This document shows, piece after piece, positions 1-10,388 of a DNA stretch of 64,000 nucleotides. The notes below the pieces were generated by a model. That model worked only from the letters and a program-made list of their open reading frames with translations. It had not been told where the DNA came from and searched no databases. Source of the DNA: Arboricoccus pini (GTDB lineage: Bacteria > Pseudomonadota > Alphaproteobacteria > Geminicoccales > Geminicoccaceae). Where the stretch lies: NCBI RefSeq assembly GCF_900187945.1, contig NZ_FYEH01000010.1, positions 87,842 through 151,841 on the forward strand. The letters run 5' to 3'. Made by a program: the position numbers and the translations under genes. Numbering within the stretch: the stretch's first letter is position 1; every line of letters begins with the position of its first letter.

Positions 1-57
1 GGGCTTCAGCAAAATGATCTGATCGCTATCTTATTCAAATAAAAGTTTTGGATCACC

Positions 58-1008
58 TCATTCAAATTTATGATGACCGTTCAAGATGACGTGACGCGTG
101 GATGCGGCGAGACGGTCGGCCATGACATGGCCGAGCTGTTCCTGATCGATCGCCTTGAGGAAGGCCTGGACGGCCGTCGATGGCATCCGGTCGGTAAAGA
201 CGACGCCGATCGTGAATCCGACCGCCTCGTCATGCAGTTCCAGGGCCGCTATGCCCTCGGGCAGGTCGAAGGTCAAAAGGAAGCTCTCGGGCACGATGGT
301 GGAGAGCCAGCCGACCCTTAGATGGCCGGCAAGAGCCGTTAGGGAATCGACTTCGATCCGCGGGCGCACCGCCACGCCCGCTTTGTCGAGATTGAGATCG
401 ATGATGCGACGGTTCTGCATCCTCTGCGTCAGCAGGCAAAGCGGCAACTGGCCAAGATCGGCCCAGTGAACCGGACCTTGCAGCCCACCAGCCTGCAAGG
501 CCGGCGTCAGCAACAAATAGCGTTCGCGATAAAGGGGCACATGCTGGACATGGGCGATCGGCTCGTTGTCGATATAGGTGATGCCCGCGTCGAGATCGAA
601 GGTTCTAAGGTCGCGCTCGATCTCCAGCGAGGATGCTGAGACCAGGTTCACGCGCGCGTGCGGATGGGCGGCGCAGAACGGTCCCGTCAGCCAAGGCAGG
701 ATCGGCATCGCCACCGGGATGGCCCCCAGCCGTAACGCGCCGGTGAAGCCATCCGCCTGCTTCAGGTCGTCTCGCATCGCCTGGTAGTCGTTCAAGATGC
801 CGCGCGCCCACCGCAGCACGCGCTCGCCCTCAGGCGTGAAGCCGCGAAAACGCTGCCCCCGCTCGACGATCAGGACCCCCAGTTGCTCCTCGAGCTGCTT
901 GATGCCGGTCGACAAGGTAGGTTGCGCCACATGGCACGATGCTGCCGCGCGGGCGAAATGCCGTTCACTGGCAAGAGCGATAAGATAGCCAAGCTGGCGG
1001 ATGAACAT
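58..1008 (-). CDS. LysR-family transcriptional regulator
   Basis: A 316-residue LysR-type regulator. The N-terminal winged helix-turn-helix is clear (residues about 1-60, with AAASCHVAQPTLSTGIKQLE), followed by a substrate-binding domain with the usual linker and the segment GALRLGAIPVAMP. Length is normal for the family. The ATG at 1006-1008 gives a start right at the HTH, so no upstream extension is needed. Its likely targets lie either beyond the left edge or in the 1.0-1.5 kb gap; the metallophosphoesterase operon on the other side reads away from it. The effector cannot be read from sequence. Confidence 0.9.
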   Translation of the reverse strand: MFIRQLGYLIALASERHFARAAASCHVAQPTLSTGIKQLEEQLGVLIVERGQRFRGFTPEGERVLRWARGILNDYQAMRDDLKQADGFTGALRLGAIPVAMPILPWLTGPFCAAHPHARVNLVSASSLEIERDLRTFDLDAGITYIDNEPIAHVQHVPLYRERYLLLTPALQAGGLQGPVHWADLGQLPLCLLTQRMQNRRIIDLNLDKAGVAVRPRIEVDSLTALAGHLRVGWLSTIVPESFLLTFDLPEGIAALELHDEAVGFTIGVVFTDRMPSTAVQAFLKAIDQEQLGHVMADRLAASTRHVILNGHHKFE

Positions 1009-1482
1009 GATCTAAGCTTGTTGATACCAGCCGCATGAAGGGGTCGGCCTGCCGGCCTGCACGTACCGTGTCGCTCGCTATATACGACTGAATATATCGT
1101 GATGAAAAGCTCACCCCCGGGCTCGATCAGCGCGGCGCGCCGCGGCGAAGCCCTCTTCTTTCACCCGGCATCGGAACCGCCGTCACGCCCGACCCTGGTG
1201 CGATCGCCGCCGGCATCGGATCGACAGCCGCGATGGCCGAGCTGACGTGCATCGGTCTTGCCATCTTGATGCAAGGCCCAGCCTGGCCGGGGGCCCATGA
1301 GCGTCGCCAGCCACGCTTGCGACCTGGCAGGCGGTTTGCTCGAGTGCATGCCGCGCCTGCGATCGCAAGGATGGGGAAGAAGCGGCAGGCTGACTTGACG
1401 ACGATAAATGAATTCGCCGGCATGCGCGAATAAACGTGTTGGAATCCTTGTCTCTCATCCATGAACCATGGGAGGCTCAAGC
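1009..1482. other. Intergenic region, no supported gene
   Basis: The gap between the leftward LysR gene and the rightward metallophosphoesterase operon. Open frames here have no recognisable domain and no consistent ribosome binding site. It must hold the divergent promoters. The stretch 1085-1110 is locally AT-rich (tatatacgactgaatatatc), a plausible promoter zone for the LysR gene. Confidence 0.4.
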
Positions 1483-2421
1483 GTGCCGGACTCTCGTAAG
1501 ATGACCTCGTCTTCGAGGCGGGGGCTGCTTAGATGCATGGCATGGGCCGGCTGCGGCGTCCGCTGGACCGTGATAGGCGGCGTGCCCACGGCTCGCATGC
1601 TGGATGGGGACGCCGCCATGGCGACTAAACCTGCTGGCCTGAGCTTCATGCAGATCAGCGACAGCCATATCGGCTTTGCCAGCCAGCCAAACATGGATGC
1701 GAGCCAGACCCTAGCCGAGGCAATGGCACTGGTGCGGGCGCAAAAGGCCGACGCCGCCTTCATGATCCATACCGGGGACGTCAGCCAGCTCTCGAAGCCG
1801 GAGCAGTTCGACAAGGCAGCGGCACTGGTCGAGGCAGCCGGCCTCGAGACGCACTATGTGCCGGGCGAACATGATGTCTTGGTGGATGACGGCAAGGCGT
1901 TCTTCGCCCGTTTCACGCCCGCGGGCTCGCGTGGATGGTATGCCTTCGATCAGGCGGGCGTGCATTTCATCGCCCTTAACAATGTCCAGGACCTCAAGCC
2001 AGGAGGCCTTGGCAATCTCGGCGCCGCGCAACTGGCCTGGCTCAAGGACGATCTGAGCAGGCGAGCCGACAGCCAGCCCATCGTTGTCTGCGCGCACGTG
2101 CCGCTCTGGACCGTCAGCCAGGAATGGGGCTGGGGGACCGACGATGGCCTGCAGGCGCTGGCACTCCTGCGGCGCTTCGGCTCGGTCACGGTCCTGAACG
2201 GGCATATTCATCAGGTCATGCAAAAGGTCGAGGGCAATGTCGCCTTCCATACCGCCCGCTCGACCGCCTTTCCGCAGCCCGCTCCCGGCACCGCCGCATA
2301 CCCTGGTCCGATCAAGGATCTGCCGCCCGGGCGGCTCAGATCGACACTTGGCATCACGCGCATCCAGGCGGTTCGGACGTCGAGTCCGTTGGCAATCATC
2401 GATACGCCGCTTGGCGCCTGA
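1483..2421 (+). CDS. Tat-exported calcineurin-like metallophosphoesterase
   Basis: A secreted phosphoesterase of the calcineurin-like superfamily. The metal-binding motifs appear in order: ISDSHIG, HTGDVSQ, a GEHD in place of the usual GNHD/E, and NGHIHQ. The N-terminus carries a twin-arginine-like motif (SSRRGLLR) ahead of a hydrophobic stretch, suggesting Tat export. A GTG at 1483 is preferred over the ATG at 1468 because GGGAGG at 1470-1475 is spaced correctly for it; an in-frame ATG also exists at 1501. The gene is the first of a compact set with a cupredoxin, an ECF sigma factor and an anti-sigma factor, which suggests a periplasmic stress or metal response. The substrate is unknown. Confidence 0.85.
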   Translation: MPDSRKMTSSSRRGLLRCMAWAGCGVRWTVIGGVPTARMLDGDAAMATKPAGLSFMQISDSHIGFASQPNMDASQTLAEAMALVRAQKADAAFMIHTGDVSQLSKPEQFDKAAALVEAAGLETHYVPGEHDVLVDDGKAFFARFTPAGSRGWYAFDQAGVHFIALNNVQDLKPGGLGNLGAAQLAWLKDDLSRRADSQPIVVCAHVPLWTVSQEWGWGTDDGLQALALLRRFGSVTVLNGHIHQVMQKVEGNVAFHTARSTAFPQPAPGTAAYPGPIKDLPPGRLRSTLGITRIQAVRTSSPLAIIDTPLGA

Positions 2422-2443
2422 ATCCTCCGACCTGGAGACGAAT

Positions 2444-2770
2444 TTGCGACATTCCTATCCCGTGATCGCGTCAACCTGCCTTTTTCTCGTCGTCATGGCG
2501 CTGCCAGCTCATGCCGACGACGTAGCTGTCGACATTAAACATTTTACATTTTATCCAGCCTCGATCACGGTGCCTGCCGGCACCCGCGTGGTCTGGACCA
2601 ACCATGACGATACTCCGCACACCGTTGTCGACGCCGCCGAGCCCAAGGTCATCCGATCGCCGCCGCTCGACACCGGCGATTCCTATGCTCGCCTGTTCGC
2701 GGCACCCGGGATCTATGACTATTTCTGTTCCTTGCATCCCCACATGCAAGGCACGATCGTCGTCGAATAG
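2444..2770 (+). CDS. Amicyanin-like periplasmic cupredoxin
   Basis: A small blue-copper protein of about 108 residues. A signal peptide (hydrophobic core STCLFLVVMALPAHA) precedes a beta-sandwich with the type 1 copper ligands His59 (in DDTPHTV), Cys95, His98 and Met101 (YFCSLHPHM). The C-x2-H-x2-M spacing is the short amicyanin/pseudoazurin form. The start is a TTG at 2444 with GGAG at 2434-2437; a GTG at 2462 is an alternative. It lies 22 bases after the metallophosphoesterase and 45 before the sigma factor, so cotranscription is likely. Its role is probably periplasmic electron transfer or copper handling. Confidence 0.85.
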   Translation: MRHSYPVIASTCLFLVVMALPAHADDVAVDIKHFTFYPASITVPAGTRVVWTNHDDTPHTVVDAAEPKVIRSPPLDTGDSYARLFAAPGIYDYFCSLHPHMQGTIVVE

Positions 2771-2815
2771 AAAGTGGCTCATGATCGTGAGCGAAGGTCT
2801 CGATGAGGCGCGCGC

Positions 2816-3391
2816 GTGAAATGGCCATTCGGTGTCCGGACCAGCCCCGCGACCGAAACTTCGGAGCGAAGTTTTCGCGATGTCGTCATGCCGCACCTGG
2901 ACAGCGCCTATGCACTCGCTCGCTGGCTGGTCCGCGATCCGCATCTAGCAGAAGACGTCGTGCAGGACGCGATTTTACGCGGGCTTAGCTACTTCGCCTC
3001 TTTTCGTGGCGGCGACGAACGCGCTTGGCTGATGCGTATCGTGCGTAATACCGCGTATTCGGCTCTTGCCGCCCGAGCCCGCTCCAAGGGCCGGCCGGTC
3101 TCGTCTTATGAATCCCTGGACGACGCGGCGGCATTGGAGGTGGTGGATCCCGGCGACGATCCCGAGCTGGCTCTTATCCGCCAGGCCGAGCGGGCAGCAC
3201 TCGAACAGGCTATCCTGGCCCTCCCCGTCGAGCTGCGCGAATGCCTGGTGCTCAAGGAATTCGAGGAATTGTCCTATAAGGAGATCGCCACGATTACGGG
3301 CGTGCCGATCGGTACCGTCATGTCGCGCCTCTGGCGCGCCCGCCGTACACTGCAAGACCGGATGTTGGAAGGCGCGTCCCATGACGCCTGA
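2816..3391 (+). CDS. ECF-type RNA polymerase sigma factor
   Basis: A 191-residue extracytoplasmic-function sigma factor. Region 2 is seen in DPHLAEDVVQDAILRGL and the following AWLMRIVRNTAYSAL, and region 4 in LSYKEIATITGVPIGTVMSRL near the C-terminus. It begins with GTG at 2816. Its stop overlaps the start of the anti-sigma gene by 11 bases, the usual arrangement for a sigma/anti-sigma pair and a sign of translational coupling. It probably drives its own operon, including the phosphoesterase and cupredoxin upstream. Confidence 0.92.
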   Translation: MKWPFGVRTSPATETSERSFRDVVMPHLDSAYALARWLVRDPHLAEDVVQDAILRGLSYFASFRGGDERAWLMRIVRNTAYSALAARARSKGRPVSSYESLDDAAALEVVDPGDDPELALIRQAERAALEQAILALPVELRECLVLKEFEELSYKEIATITGVPIGTVMSRLWRARRTLQDRMLEGASHDA

Positions 3392-4121
3392 ACAGTGCAG
3401 CGAACTGGCGCTTTTGATCCAGGCCGACATCGATGGCGAACTGCCGGCCGCCGAAGCTGCGAACGTAGCCAAGCATGTCGAGGCTTGCCCATCTTGCGCC
3501 ACCTTACAACAAGATCTGCTTGAACTCTCAGGGCGCATCCGCGAAATCCGCTCGCCAACGGCGCCGCCCGCCCTGAAGGCCGCCATTGCCGAGAGGCTGG
3601 GCGCCCCAGCGCCGAGACGACCGGCTGCGGGACGACGCGCATGGTTCGCGGGCGGCCTCTCGCTTGGGGTGGCTCTGGCAGCCAGCCTTCTCGTCTTCGC
3701 TTGGCTGCCTAAGGCTGACATGGCACCGGACGTGGTCGTGGCCGCCCATATCCGCGCCCTCCAGCCCAGCCATCTCATGGACGTCGTTTCGACAGACCAG
3801 CATACGGTCAAGCCCTGGTTTGCCGGTCGCCTCCCCTTCTCGCCACCGGTCAAGGACCTGACCGCCCAGGATTTCAAGCTGGTCGGCGGCCGCCTCGACT
3901 ATCTGCCCGGCCAGACCGCGGCCACGCTCATCTATCAACGTCGCCAGCATCTGATCGACCTCTTCGTCTGGCCCACGCCACCGACGCCGGACAAGGCCCC
4001 GGCCAATGGCAGCCGCGAGGGCTACAATTTTTTTCGCTGGCAGGCGGGCGGCATGACCTTCTGGGCGGTCTCCGATCTGAACAGTCAGGAACTCGCCCAG
4101 TTCGCCAACGCCTGGCGCTAG
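3381..4121 (+). CDS. Zinc-finger anti-sigma factor, membrane anchored
   Basis: A 246-residue anti-sigma factor. The N-terminal cytoplasmic part carries the ZAS motif H32-x3-C36-x2-C39 (KHVEACPSC), which binds the cognate sigma factor. One transmembrane helix follows at about residues 86-107 (GGLSLGVALAASLLVFAW), and the C-terminal 130 residues would be periplasmic. The frame stays open further upstream inside the sigma gene, but the ATG at 3381 begins exactly at the domain boundary and overlaps the sigma stop. The periplasmic domain probably senses the stress that releases the sigma factor. Confidence 0.9.
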   Translation: MTPEQCSELALLIQADIDGELPAAEAANVAKHVEACPSCATLQQDLLELSGRIREIRSPTAPPALKAAIAERLGAPAPRRPAAGRRAWFAGGLSLGVALAASLLVFAWLPKADMAPDVVVAAHIRALQPSHLMDVVSTDQHTVKPWFAGRLPFSPPVKDLTAQDFKLVGGRLDYLPGQTAATLIYQRRQHLIDLFVWPTPPTPDKAPANGSREGYNFFRWQAGGMTFWAVSDLNSQELAQFANAWR

Positions 4122-4589
4122 CGGCTCGCAAGCTGCCGGCAGGGGGCGGTCGGCGTCTCAAGACACTGTTCTTGAAGTGCGATCGCAATGGCGCCGCCGC
4201 TCGCGGGCCAGGGGTAAGCGATCGTTCGCCTTGCTAGAAAATCATGGTCACTATAGGGCCTGAGCTTGATGAGGGAGAGGCCCGCGAGCTCTCAGGGCGC
4301 GCCAGCGCCGAGCGCGCTCGGCCCGACGACGCTCATCTTGGCGCCATTGCCAGATGCAAAAGATGTGAAGCCCGCAGAGCATGAGGCCGGACGACTGAGC
4401 CCGGGTCACGGCACTTCCTCCGCCGGCCCGGGGCGATCCACGTCCAGCCCGGCCGGGCACCCTTGTGCGCGGAAATATGCGCGAGCCTGCCTCAGACCGG
4501 CCAATGCGGCCAACGCACAGCTGCCCCAGAAACGTGCAGCGGTCCGGCGCTCGTACCAGATCGTCATACTCCTTGGAGATGTCCTGGTT
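4122..4589. other. Noncoding or eroded sequence
   Basis: No intact gene. Its right part may hold the unrecognisable 3' end of the eroded transporter described next. Open frames on both strands are short and GC-driven. Confidence 0.35.
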
Positions 4590-5295
4590 GGTGAAGCCCT
4601 CAGGGTTCTTTTTAATTACTGTGGCGAGGGGCGCCGTTCCACGCGCCGCTCCTCGACGAGCCAACGGAACGTCGGGTTCTCGTGGATGCCAAGGCGGATA
4701 AAGAGAACGATGCTGCGCAGGAAGGGAATGCGCCAGCTCTAAACCAGGAACTGAACGCCGCAGACGGAGCCACAGGCCAGCAGGGCTAGGTTGGCCATGA
4801 AGAGGTCGGTCGGGACGCCTAGTTGCGGCCAGGCGGCGACGAAGTCTCGATTATCGTCGCTCTTGGTCCATTCCAGGGCGAGGAGGACCGATCCGCCCTA
4901 CTCGCCACCTACGCCTTGAACGAAGCGCAGCAAGGTTAAGAATACGGCGCCTGAGATGCCGATGGGCATAGATGGGCAGGAGCGCCACGAGAGAGGTCGC
5001 GATGGCCAGGAGAGTCAAAGTGGCGATCAGCGCCGCCTTGCGGCCGATGCGATTGCCATAATGGCCCAAAAAACGGCACCGATATGTCTTGCGACAAAGT
5101 CTAGCACATAGACAAGAAAAGCCCGCAGCGTTCCGACCAGCGGTCAACCCGGGGGAAATAGAGTAGAGCGAAGACGAGACCAGTCACCGTGCTGTAGAGG
5201 AAGAAATCATACCATTCAATCGGTCGTGGCGGCAATGACGGCGCGACGTCGCTGGAGGCGCACTTCGGGGTGGCGACCGCCGGATCCTCGCCCAC
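4590..5295 (-). pseudogene. Eroded MHS-family MFS transporter
   Basis: Pieces of a metabolite:H+ symporter type MFS permease can be read in order on the minus strand but in shifting frames. IEWYDFFLYSTVTGLVFALL (N-terminal helix, about 5220-5160) is followed by FLGHYGNRIGRKAALIATLT (the loop 2-3 signature, about 5075-5015), then DNRDFVAAWPQLG (near 4860-4825) and RLGIHENPTFRWLVEERRVE (about 4700-4640). These match the order of helix 1, the helix 2-3 loop and the central loop in such permeases. Stops and shifts separate every block, so no functional product is possible. Boundaries are approximate. Confidence 0.75.
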
Positions 5296-5628
5296 AGGCG
5301 CTCTGATTGCCGATATTCTTGTTGTTCCCTGATCATTGTTTTTCTGTCAGCTCGATCGCGACCGCTTGCGATGGAGCCTTTTGCTACAGTCAACGTGAAC
5401 ATCATGGCCGAGTGTCCGTGGCATTCAACATATGCGTCCACGCAGGCAGACTCCGCATGGTGCAACAAGAGATGCGGCTGGATCCGGCAACAGGAAGGCT
5501 TGACCTAGGCGGCAATGCGCTCTCGCATGCGCGAAGCCGTTCGGTCGCTCCGCCATTTTAGCGCGAGGCTCTGCCGAGCCACGGCTGATCGCGGCCAGTG
5601 GATGGTCTCGGGCAAGCGCATGAATGCA
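5296..5628. other. Intergenic region, no supported gene
   Basis: Lies between the eroded permease and the 3' end of the LysR gene. No domain, RNA or strong hairpin was recognised. Confidence 0.4.
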
Positions 5629-6522
5629 CTACGTTCCCTCGTGCCGAAAATAGTCGATGAAGGCCCGTAAGGCCGGCCGCATTTGATGCCGAGAGGGATA
5701 GTAAAGGTGAAAGCCACTAAAGGAAGGCGACCAATCCTCCATCGCTGTGCTCAAACGCCCCGCGCTAATATCTTCGGCTACCGTCGCCTCGAAGAGCAAG
5801 GCCAGACCCAGACCGTCCAAGGCTGCCTGCCTTATCAGTTCCTGCTGCGGCAGGACGAGATTGCCCTTGACCTCGACGCTGATGGCGTGCCCGTCGCGCT
5901 CTAATTCCCAACGGTAGATGCGTCCGCTTTCAAACCGGCGCCGGATGCAGTTATGCGCGCTGAGATCGCGGGGATGCAGGGGTGCTGGATATTTCTCGAA
6001 ATAACTGGGTGCGGCGACGACGAGAGCGCGCCGCGAGCCCTCCACGGGCACGGCGATCATGTCGGCCTGCAGGCTTTCGCCCAGCCTGATCCCGGCGTCG
6101 CAACCGCTCTGGACGATATCCTCGAAAATGTCCGAAGCGCGGATATCGAGCTCGATCGCCGGATAGAGCGCGGCGAAGCCCGGCAAGCGCGGCATGATAA
6201 GTTCCTCGGCGGCGAGGAAGGGCATGGTAACCTTCAAGGGGCCACGGGGCGTGGCCCCGCCCTCCACCGCATCCGTCAGGCCCATCTCGATCTCGGCAAG
6301 CGGGCCGACGACCCGCGCGAGCAGCCGCGCCCCCTCCTCCGTCGGACGTGTGAAGCGCGTGGTCCGCGCCAGAAGCCGAAGCCCAAGACTACGCTCCAAG
6401 GCCGAGACGGCATGACTGACCGCCGAGGGAGCGATCCCGAGCTGATCGGCCGCAGCGCGAAAACCACCCGCCCTGACGACAGTGGCGAAGATAGCGAGTT
6501 GCGAAAGCTGCCTTCGATCCAT
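5629..6522 (-). CDS. LysR-family transcriptional regulator, divergent from an aldo-keto reductase
   Basis: A 297-residue LysR regulator. The HTH (LSQLAIFATVVRAGGFRAAADQLGIAPSAVSHAVSALE, spanning about residues 5-42) begins directly after the ATG at 6520-6522, which was chosen over an upstream in-frame ATG because family members start within a few residues of this point. The C-terminal half has the periplasmic-binding-like effector domain. The 107-bp gap to the divergent aldo-keto reductase contains a palindrome suited to LysR binding, so the reductase is its probable target. Confidence 0.9.
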   Translation of the reverse strand: MDRRQLSQLAIFATVVRAGGFRAAADQLGIAPSAVSHAVSALERSLGLRLLARTTRFTRPTEEGARLLARVVGPLAEIEMGLTDAVEGGATPRGPLKVTMPFLAAEELIMPRLPGFAALYPAIELDIRASDIFEDIVQSGCDAGIRLGESLQADMIAVPVEGSRRALVVAAPSYFEKYPAPLHPRDLSAHNCIRRRFESGRIYRWELERDGHAISVEVKGNLVLPQQELIRQAALDGLGLALLFEATVAEDISAGRLSTAMEDWSPSFSGFHLYYPSRHQMRPALRAFIDYFRHEGT

Positions 6523-6541
6523 TGATCGACTAATTAGATCA
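6523..6541. promoter_or_regulatory. Probable LysR operator between lysR and AKR
   Basis: Palindrome TGATC-N9-GATCA with a central CTAATTAG, placed at the very 5' end of the LysR gene and 90 bases before the reductase. The T-N-A dyad spacing fits LysR-type sites. Functional role is inferred. Confidence 0.45.
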
Positions 6542-6629
6542 GCCTGATCTGGATTGCACGGATAATCATCTCTATCCGCTGAACCTATGCTCCTGGGGGT
6601 CGCCAAGCCCATCACGCAAGGAGCATCCA

Positions 6630-7625
<996 letters not shown>

Positions 7626-7702
7626 CCCGGTTTTTCGAGACACCGGATTTAGTGCATGTGCCGGCTTGCCGTTCCGCCGCCGCATGCCGGAGGAGAGAAG
7701 GG

Positions 7703-8590
7703 ATGACGCGCAGGCTGCCACCGAGTCCCACGGTCAAGGCCTTCTACGACGAACGCACCTCGAGCTTGCAATATGTCGTGAGCGATCCCGCCACGAATGT
7801 CTGCGCTATCATCGACCCGGTTCTCGATTTCGACGAAAAATCCGGCTCCATTGCCACGCGGAGCGCCGATGCGATCCTGGCCCACGTGACCGACAGCAGG
7901 CTTAAGGTCGCGTGGATCTTGGACACGCATCCACATGCCGATCATCTCTCCGCCACCCATTATCTCAAGGAGCGGACCGGGGCACTGACGGGTATCGGAG
8001 CGCGGGTCGTCGACGTCCAAAAGCTCTGGCAGGTAATCTATGGCTGGCCAGAACTCGCCACCGATGGCTCGCAGTGGGATCGACTTTTCGCACCCGGTAA
8101 CCACTTCCTGATCGGCTCTATCGAGGCAAGCGTGATGTTCTCGCCCGGCCATACGCTGGCCTCGGTAACCTATCGCGTGGGCGACGCCGCCTTCATCCAC
8201 GACACGCTCTTCATGCCGGACGGCGGCACAGCACGGGCCGATTTTCCCGGCGGCAGCGCCAAGGCCCTGTGGGCCTCGATCCAGGCCATTTTGGCCCTGC
8301 CGGACGAGACCAGGCTGTTCACGGGCCACGACTATCAGCCGGGCGGTCGCGAGGTCCGATGGGAGAGTAGCGTCAGCCTGCAAAAACGAACGAATGCGCA
8401 TGTAACGGGCAAGGACGAGGCCGCCTTCATCGCCGCGCGGGAAGCCCGCGACCGCCTTTTGCCGATGCCCAAGCTCATCTTGCACGCCCTGCAGGTCAAT
8501 CTGCAGGCCGGTCGCCTCCCGGCACCGGCGGCAAATGGCCGTCGCTATCTGCGCTTCCCGCTTAACGCGCTGCCGGACGCCGCGTGGTAG
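7703..8590 (+). CDS. MBL-fold hydrolase, persulfide dioxygenase-like (ETHE1/Blh type)
   Basis: A 295-residue metallo-beta-lactamase-fold protein. The metal motif DTHPHADHLSA, the later His in FSPGHTLASV, the bridging Asp in AFIHDTLF and the last His in FTGHDYQPGG are all present. The N-terminal YVVSDPATNVCAIIDPVLDF is characteristic of the glyoxalase II/ETHE1/Blh branch, which acts on glutathione persulfide or controls sulfide-responsive genes. The ATG at 7703 has GGAGGAG/AAGG directly upstream; the frame is open further 5' without support. It stands alone downstream of the reductase. Confidence 0.85.
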   Translation: MTRRLPPSPTVKAFYDERTSSLQYVVSDPATNVCAIIDPVLDFDEKSGSIATRSADAILAHVTDSRLKVAWILDTHPHADHLSATHYLKERTGALTGIGARVVDVQKLWQVIYGWPELATDGSQWDRLFAPGNHFLIGSIEASVMFSPGHTLASVTYRVGDAAFIHDTLFMPDGGTARADFPGGSAKALWASIQAILALPDETRLFTGHDYQPGGREVRWESSVSLQKRTNAHVTGKDEAAFIAAREARDRLLPMPKLILHALQVNLQAGRLPAPAANGRRYLRFPLNALPDAAW

Positions 8591-8703
8591 AAATCTTTGG
8601 TGTCTTCCGCAGATGAATTGTCGAGTTACTGCGAATAAATCGCCCACGGGGCTTGTTCATCCTTCGAACCAGACAGGATGAACAGGCAAGGGCGGATGCT
8701 TGC

Positions 8704-9846
8704 GTGGCAGTGGATGACATCGATCCCGACGACCTGTCCCGGCTGATCGGGCAGATTTACGATACGGTCGCCAATCCCGAGACCTGGCCCGTGGTCCTGG
8801 AGCGCTGCGCTGAGTTCGTGGGCGGCGTAATGCCCAGTATCTTTTGGCAGGACGCCATCGTCAGATGGGCGTCGGTTTTCTATTTTCACGGTGAAGATCC
8901 CCACTGTCGCGATCGCTATTTTCAGACCTACGCCGGCACGAACCCGCTATTTCCGGCCAGGTCGTTTGTCGAGTCCGGCATCGTCATGGGCGGCGGCGAC
9001 GTCGTTCCGCACGCGGAATTTCGCGAAACGCGCTTCTTCAAGGAGTGGGTTCAGTCCGAAGGGATCTTCGACGCCGTCGGCGCCAATCTGCAGTGTCATC
9101 CGACCAGTTCCGCCTGCCTCGCCGTTCAGCGGAGCGTCGAACAGCGCGTGGTCGACCAAAGCTCCCGCGCACGGATGGACATGATCGTGCCCCATCTCCG
9201 GCGGGCCGTCCTGACCGGCCGCGAGCTCGATCATCAAAAGGCACGGTCGGACGGGCTTGAAAAGGCGCTGGGGAGCCTTTCTACGGGTATCTTTCTGGTC
9301 GACAAGGAAGGCAGGCTAAGCCTTGCCAATGAGAAGGGCCGCCAACTCCTCGAGGAGGGTAGCTTCCTTCGCCTGCGCGGCGAGACGCTATCGGTGGCTC
9401 ATCCCAAGATCGATCACGCCCTGCGTTGCGCGCTCCGTTCTGCCGCCACCGGCAAGCCCGCCATAGACGGTGAGGCAGCGCTGGCCCTTACGCCGGTGAC
9501 GGTCAAACCGCGATGGCTGGCAACGTTTCTTCCGCTCTCTACCGGGGCCCGGCTGAAGGCCAGACTTGGCTTTAATGCCGACGTCGCGATCATCGTGCGC
9601 AGGGCCGAGATCCATGTCGCCTCCGGGATCGAGACGATCGCCAGGATCTACGGCCTCACGGCTGCCGAGATGCGCGTTCTGCGCTCGGTGGCAGTATATG
9701 CTAGCGTCGAGGATATAGCGCGGGCACTGGGCATCTCGGCCGGCACGGTCAAGACCCATCTGACAGCGCTGTTCGGCAAGACCGGCACTCATCGGCGCGC
9801 CGATCTCGTGCGCGAGATCGCCGCTCATGGCAATCCCCTGACATGA
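8704..9846 (+). CDS. LuxR-family transcriptional regulator
   Basis: About 380 residues. The C-terminal 65 residues form a LuxR helix-turn-helix (GLTAAEMRVLRSVAV followed by VEDIARALGISAGTVKTHL). The N-terminal 300 residues include a central PAS-like stretch (TGIFLVDKEGRLSLANEKGR), as in single-domain sensory LuxR proteins that respond to a small ligand or redox state. The start is uncertain: a TTG at 8653 extends the frame, but GTG at 8704 follows AAGGGCGG at a good distance, and GTG at 8710 is another option. No target is evident nearby. Confidence 0.85.
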   Translation: MAVDDIDPDDLSRLIGQIYDTVANPETWPVVLERCAEFVGGVMPSIFWQDAIVRWASVFYFHGEDPHCRDRYFQTYAGTNPLFPARSFVESGIVMGGGDVVPHAEFRETRFFKEWVQSEGIFDAVGANLQCHPTSSACLAVQRSVEQRVVDQSSRARMDMIVPHLRRAVLTGRELDHQKARSDGLEKALGSLSTGIFLVDKEGRLSLANEKGRQLLEEGSFLRLRGETLSVAHPKIDHALRCALRSAATGKPAIDGEAALALTPVTVKPRWLATFLPLSTGARLKARLGFNADVAIIVRRAEIHVASGIETIARIYGLTAAEMRVLRSVAVYASVEDIARALGISAGTVKTHLTALFGKTGTHRRADLVREIAAHGNPLT

Positions 9847-10388
9847 CCGGCCAGCACTGAAAGGGAGCTCATCCGAGCGGCCGATTCGACGCCACCATGT
9901 TCTTGAGGGCTTGCCATGTCGACTATCGGCAGATCGAGCGCGACCAGCGCAGCCGGGACGTTTGCGACACGACGCCAGCAGCAACATGACCTGGGTAGCG
10001 ATGGCGGGATTATACTTGGGGGCGCACACCAGCAATCCTTTCCCCGACGGCATCGCCGCCGGCTCCAGGGACTACGATCGGGCCGATTGCCCTGCGACAC
10101 CTCCGGAACCAACGCTGGCCGCCTCTTTTTCGACAAGAATGGCAAGGAGATAGCCACCGCTACCCATTTCGCCGACCTCGACAATACGGTTCATCTTGCA
10201 ACCAGGAATTTTCACCTCATCGAATGATGCTGAGCCGACATCTCTTGTGAGGAACGGAGGGAGGCCTATCTCAGGATGGCGACAGCGAGCGATTCGCCTT
10301 GCTATCGCCGATAGGCCCGCCTTGCCCGTTCCTCGTGCGAACCCTGGAAAGGCAGCCGGGCTACCCTCCAAAACGAGACAATCAGCGC
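9847..10388. other. Intergenic or eroded region
   Basis: About 540 bases without a supported gene. Short open frames on both strands show no family signature. It may be a fully decayed gene; it must also hold the promoter of the aldo-keto reductase that follows. Confidence 0.4.

Noticed and set aside
3066..3380. N-terminal extension of the anti-sigma gene through the sigma gene
   Set aside because: The extra 105 codons are an out-of-frame reading of sigma region 4; the ATG at 3381 begins the conserved domain.
7649..8647. Minus-strand frame of 332 codons opposite the MBL-fold gene
   Set aside because: Antisense shadow caused by high GC; the plus-strand product has all metal-binding motifs.
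9916..10227. Possible 103-codon gene
   Set aside because: No ribosome binding site or family features; composition equals random GC-rich frames.
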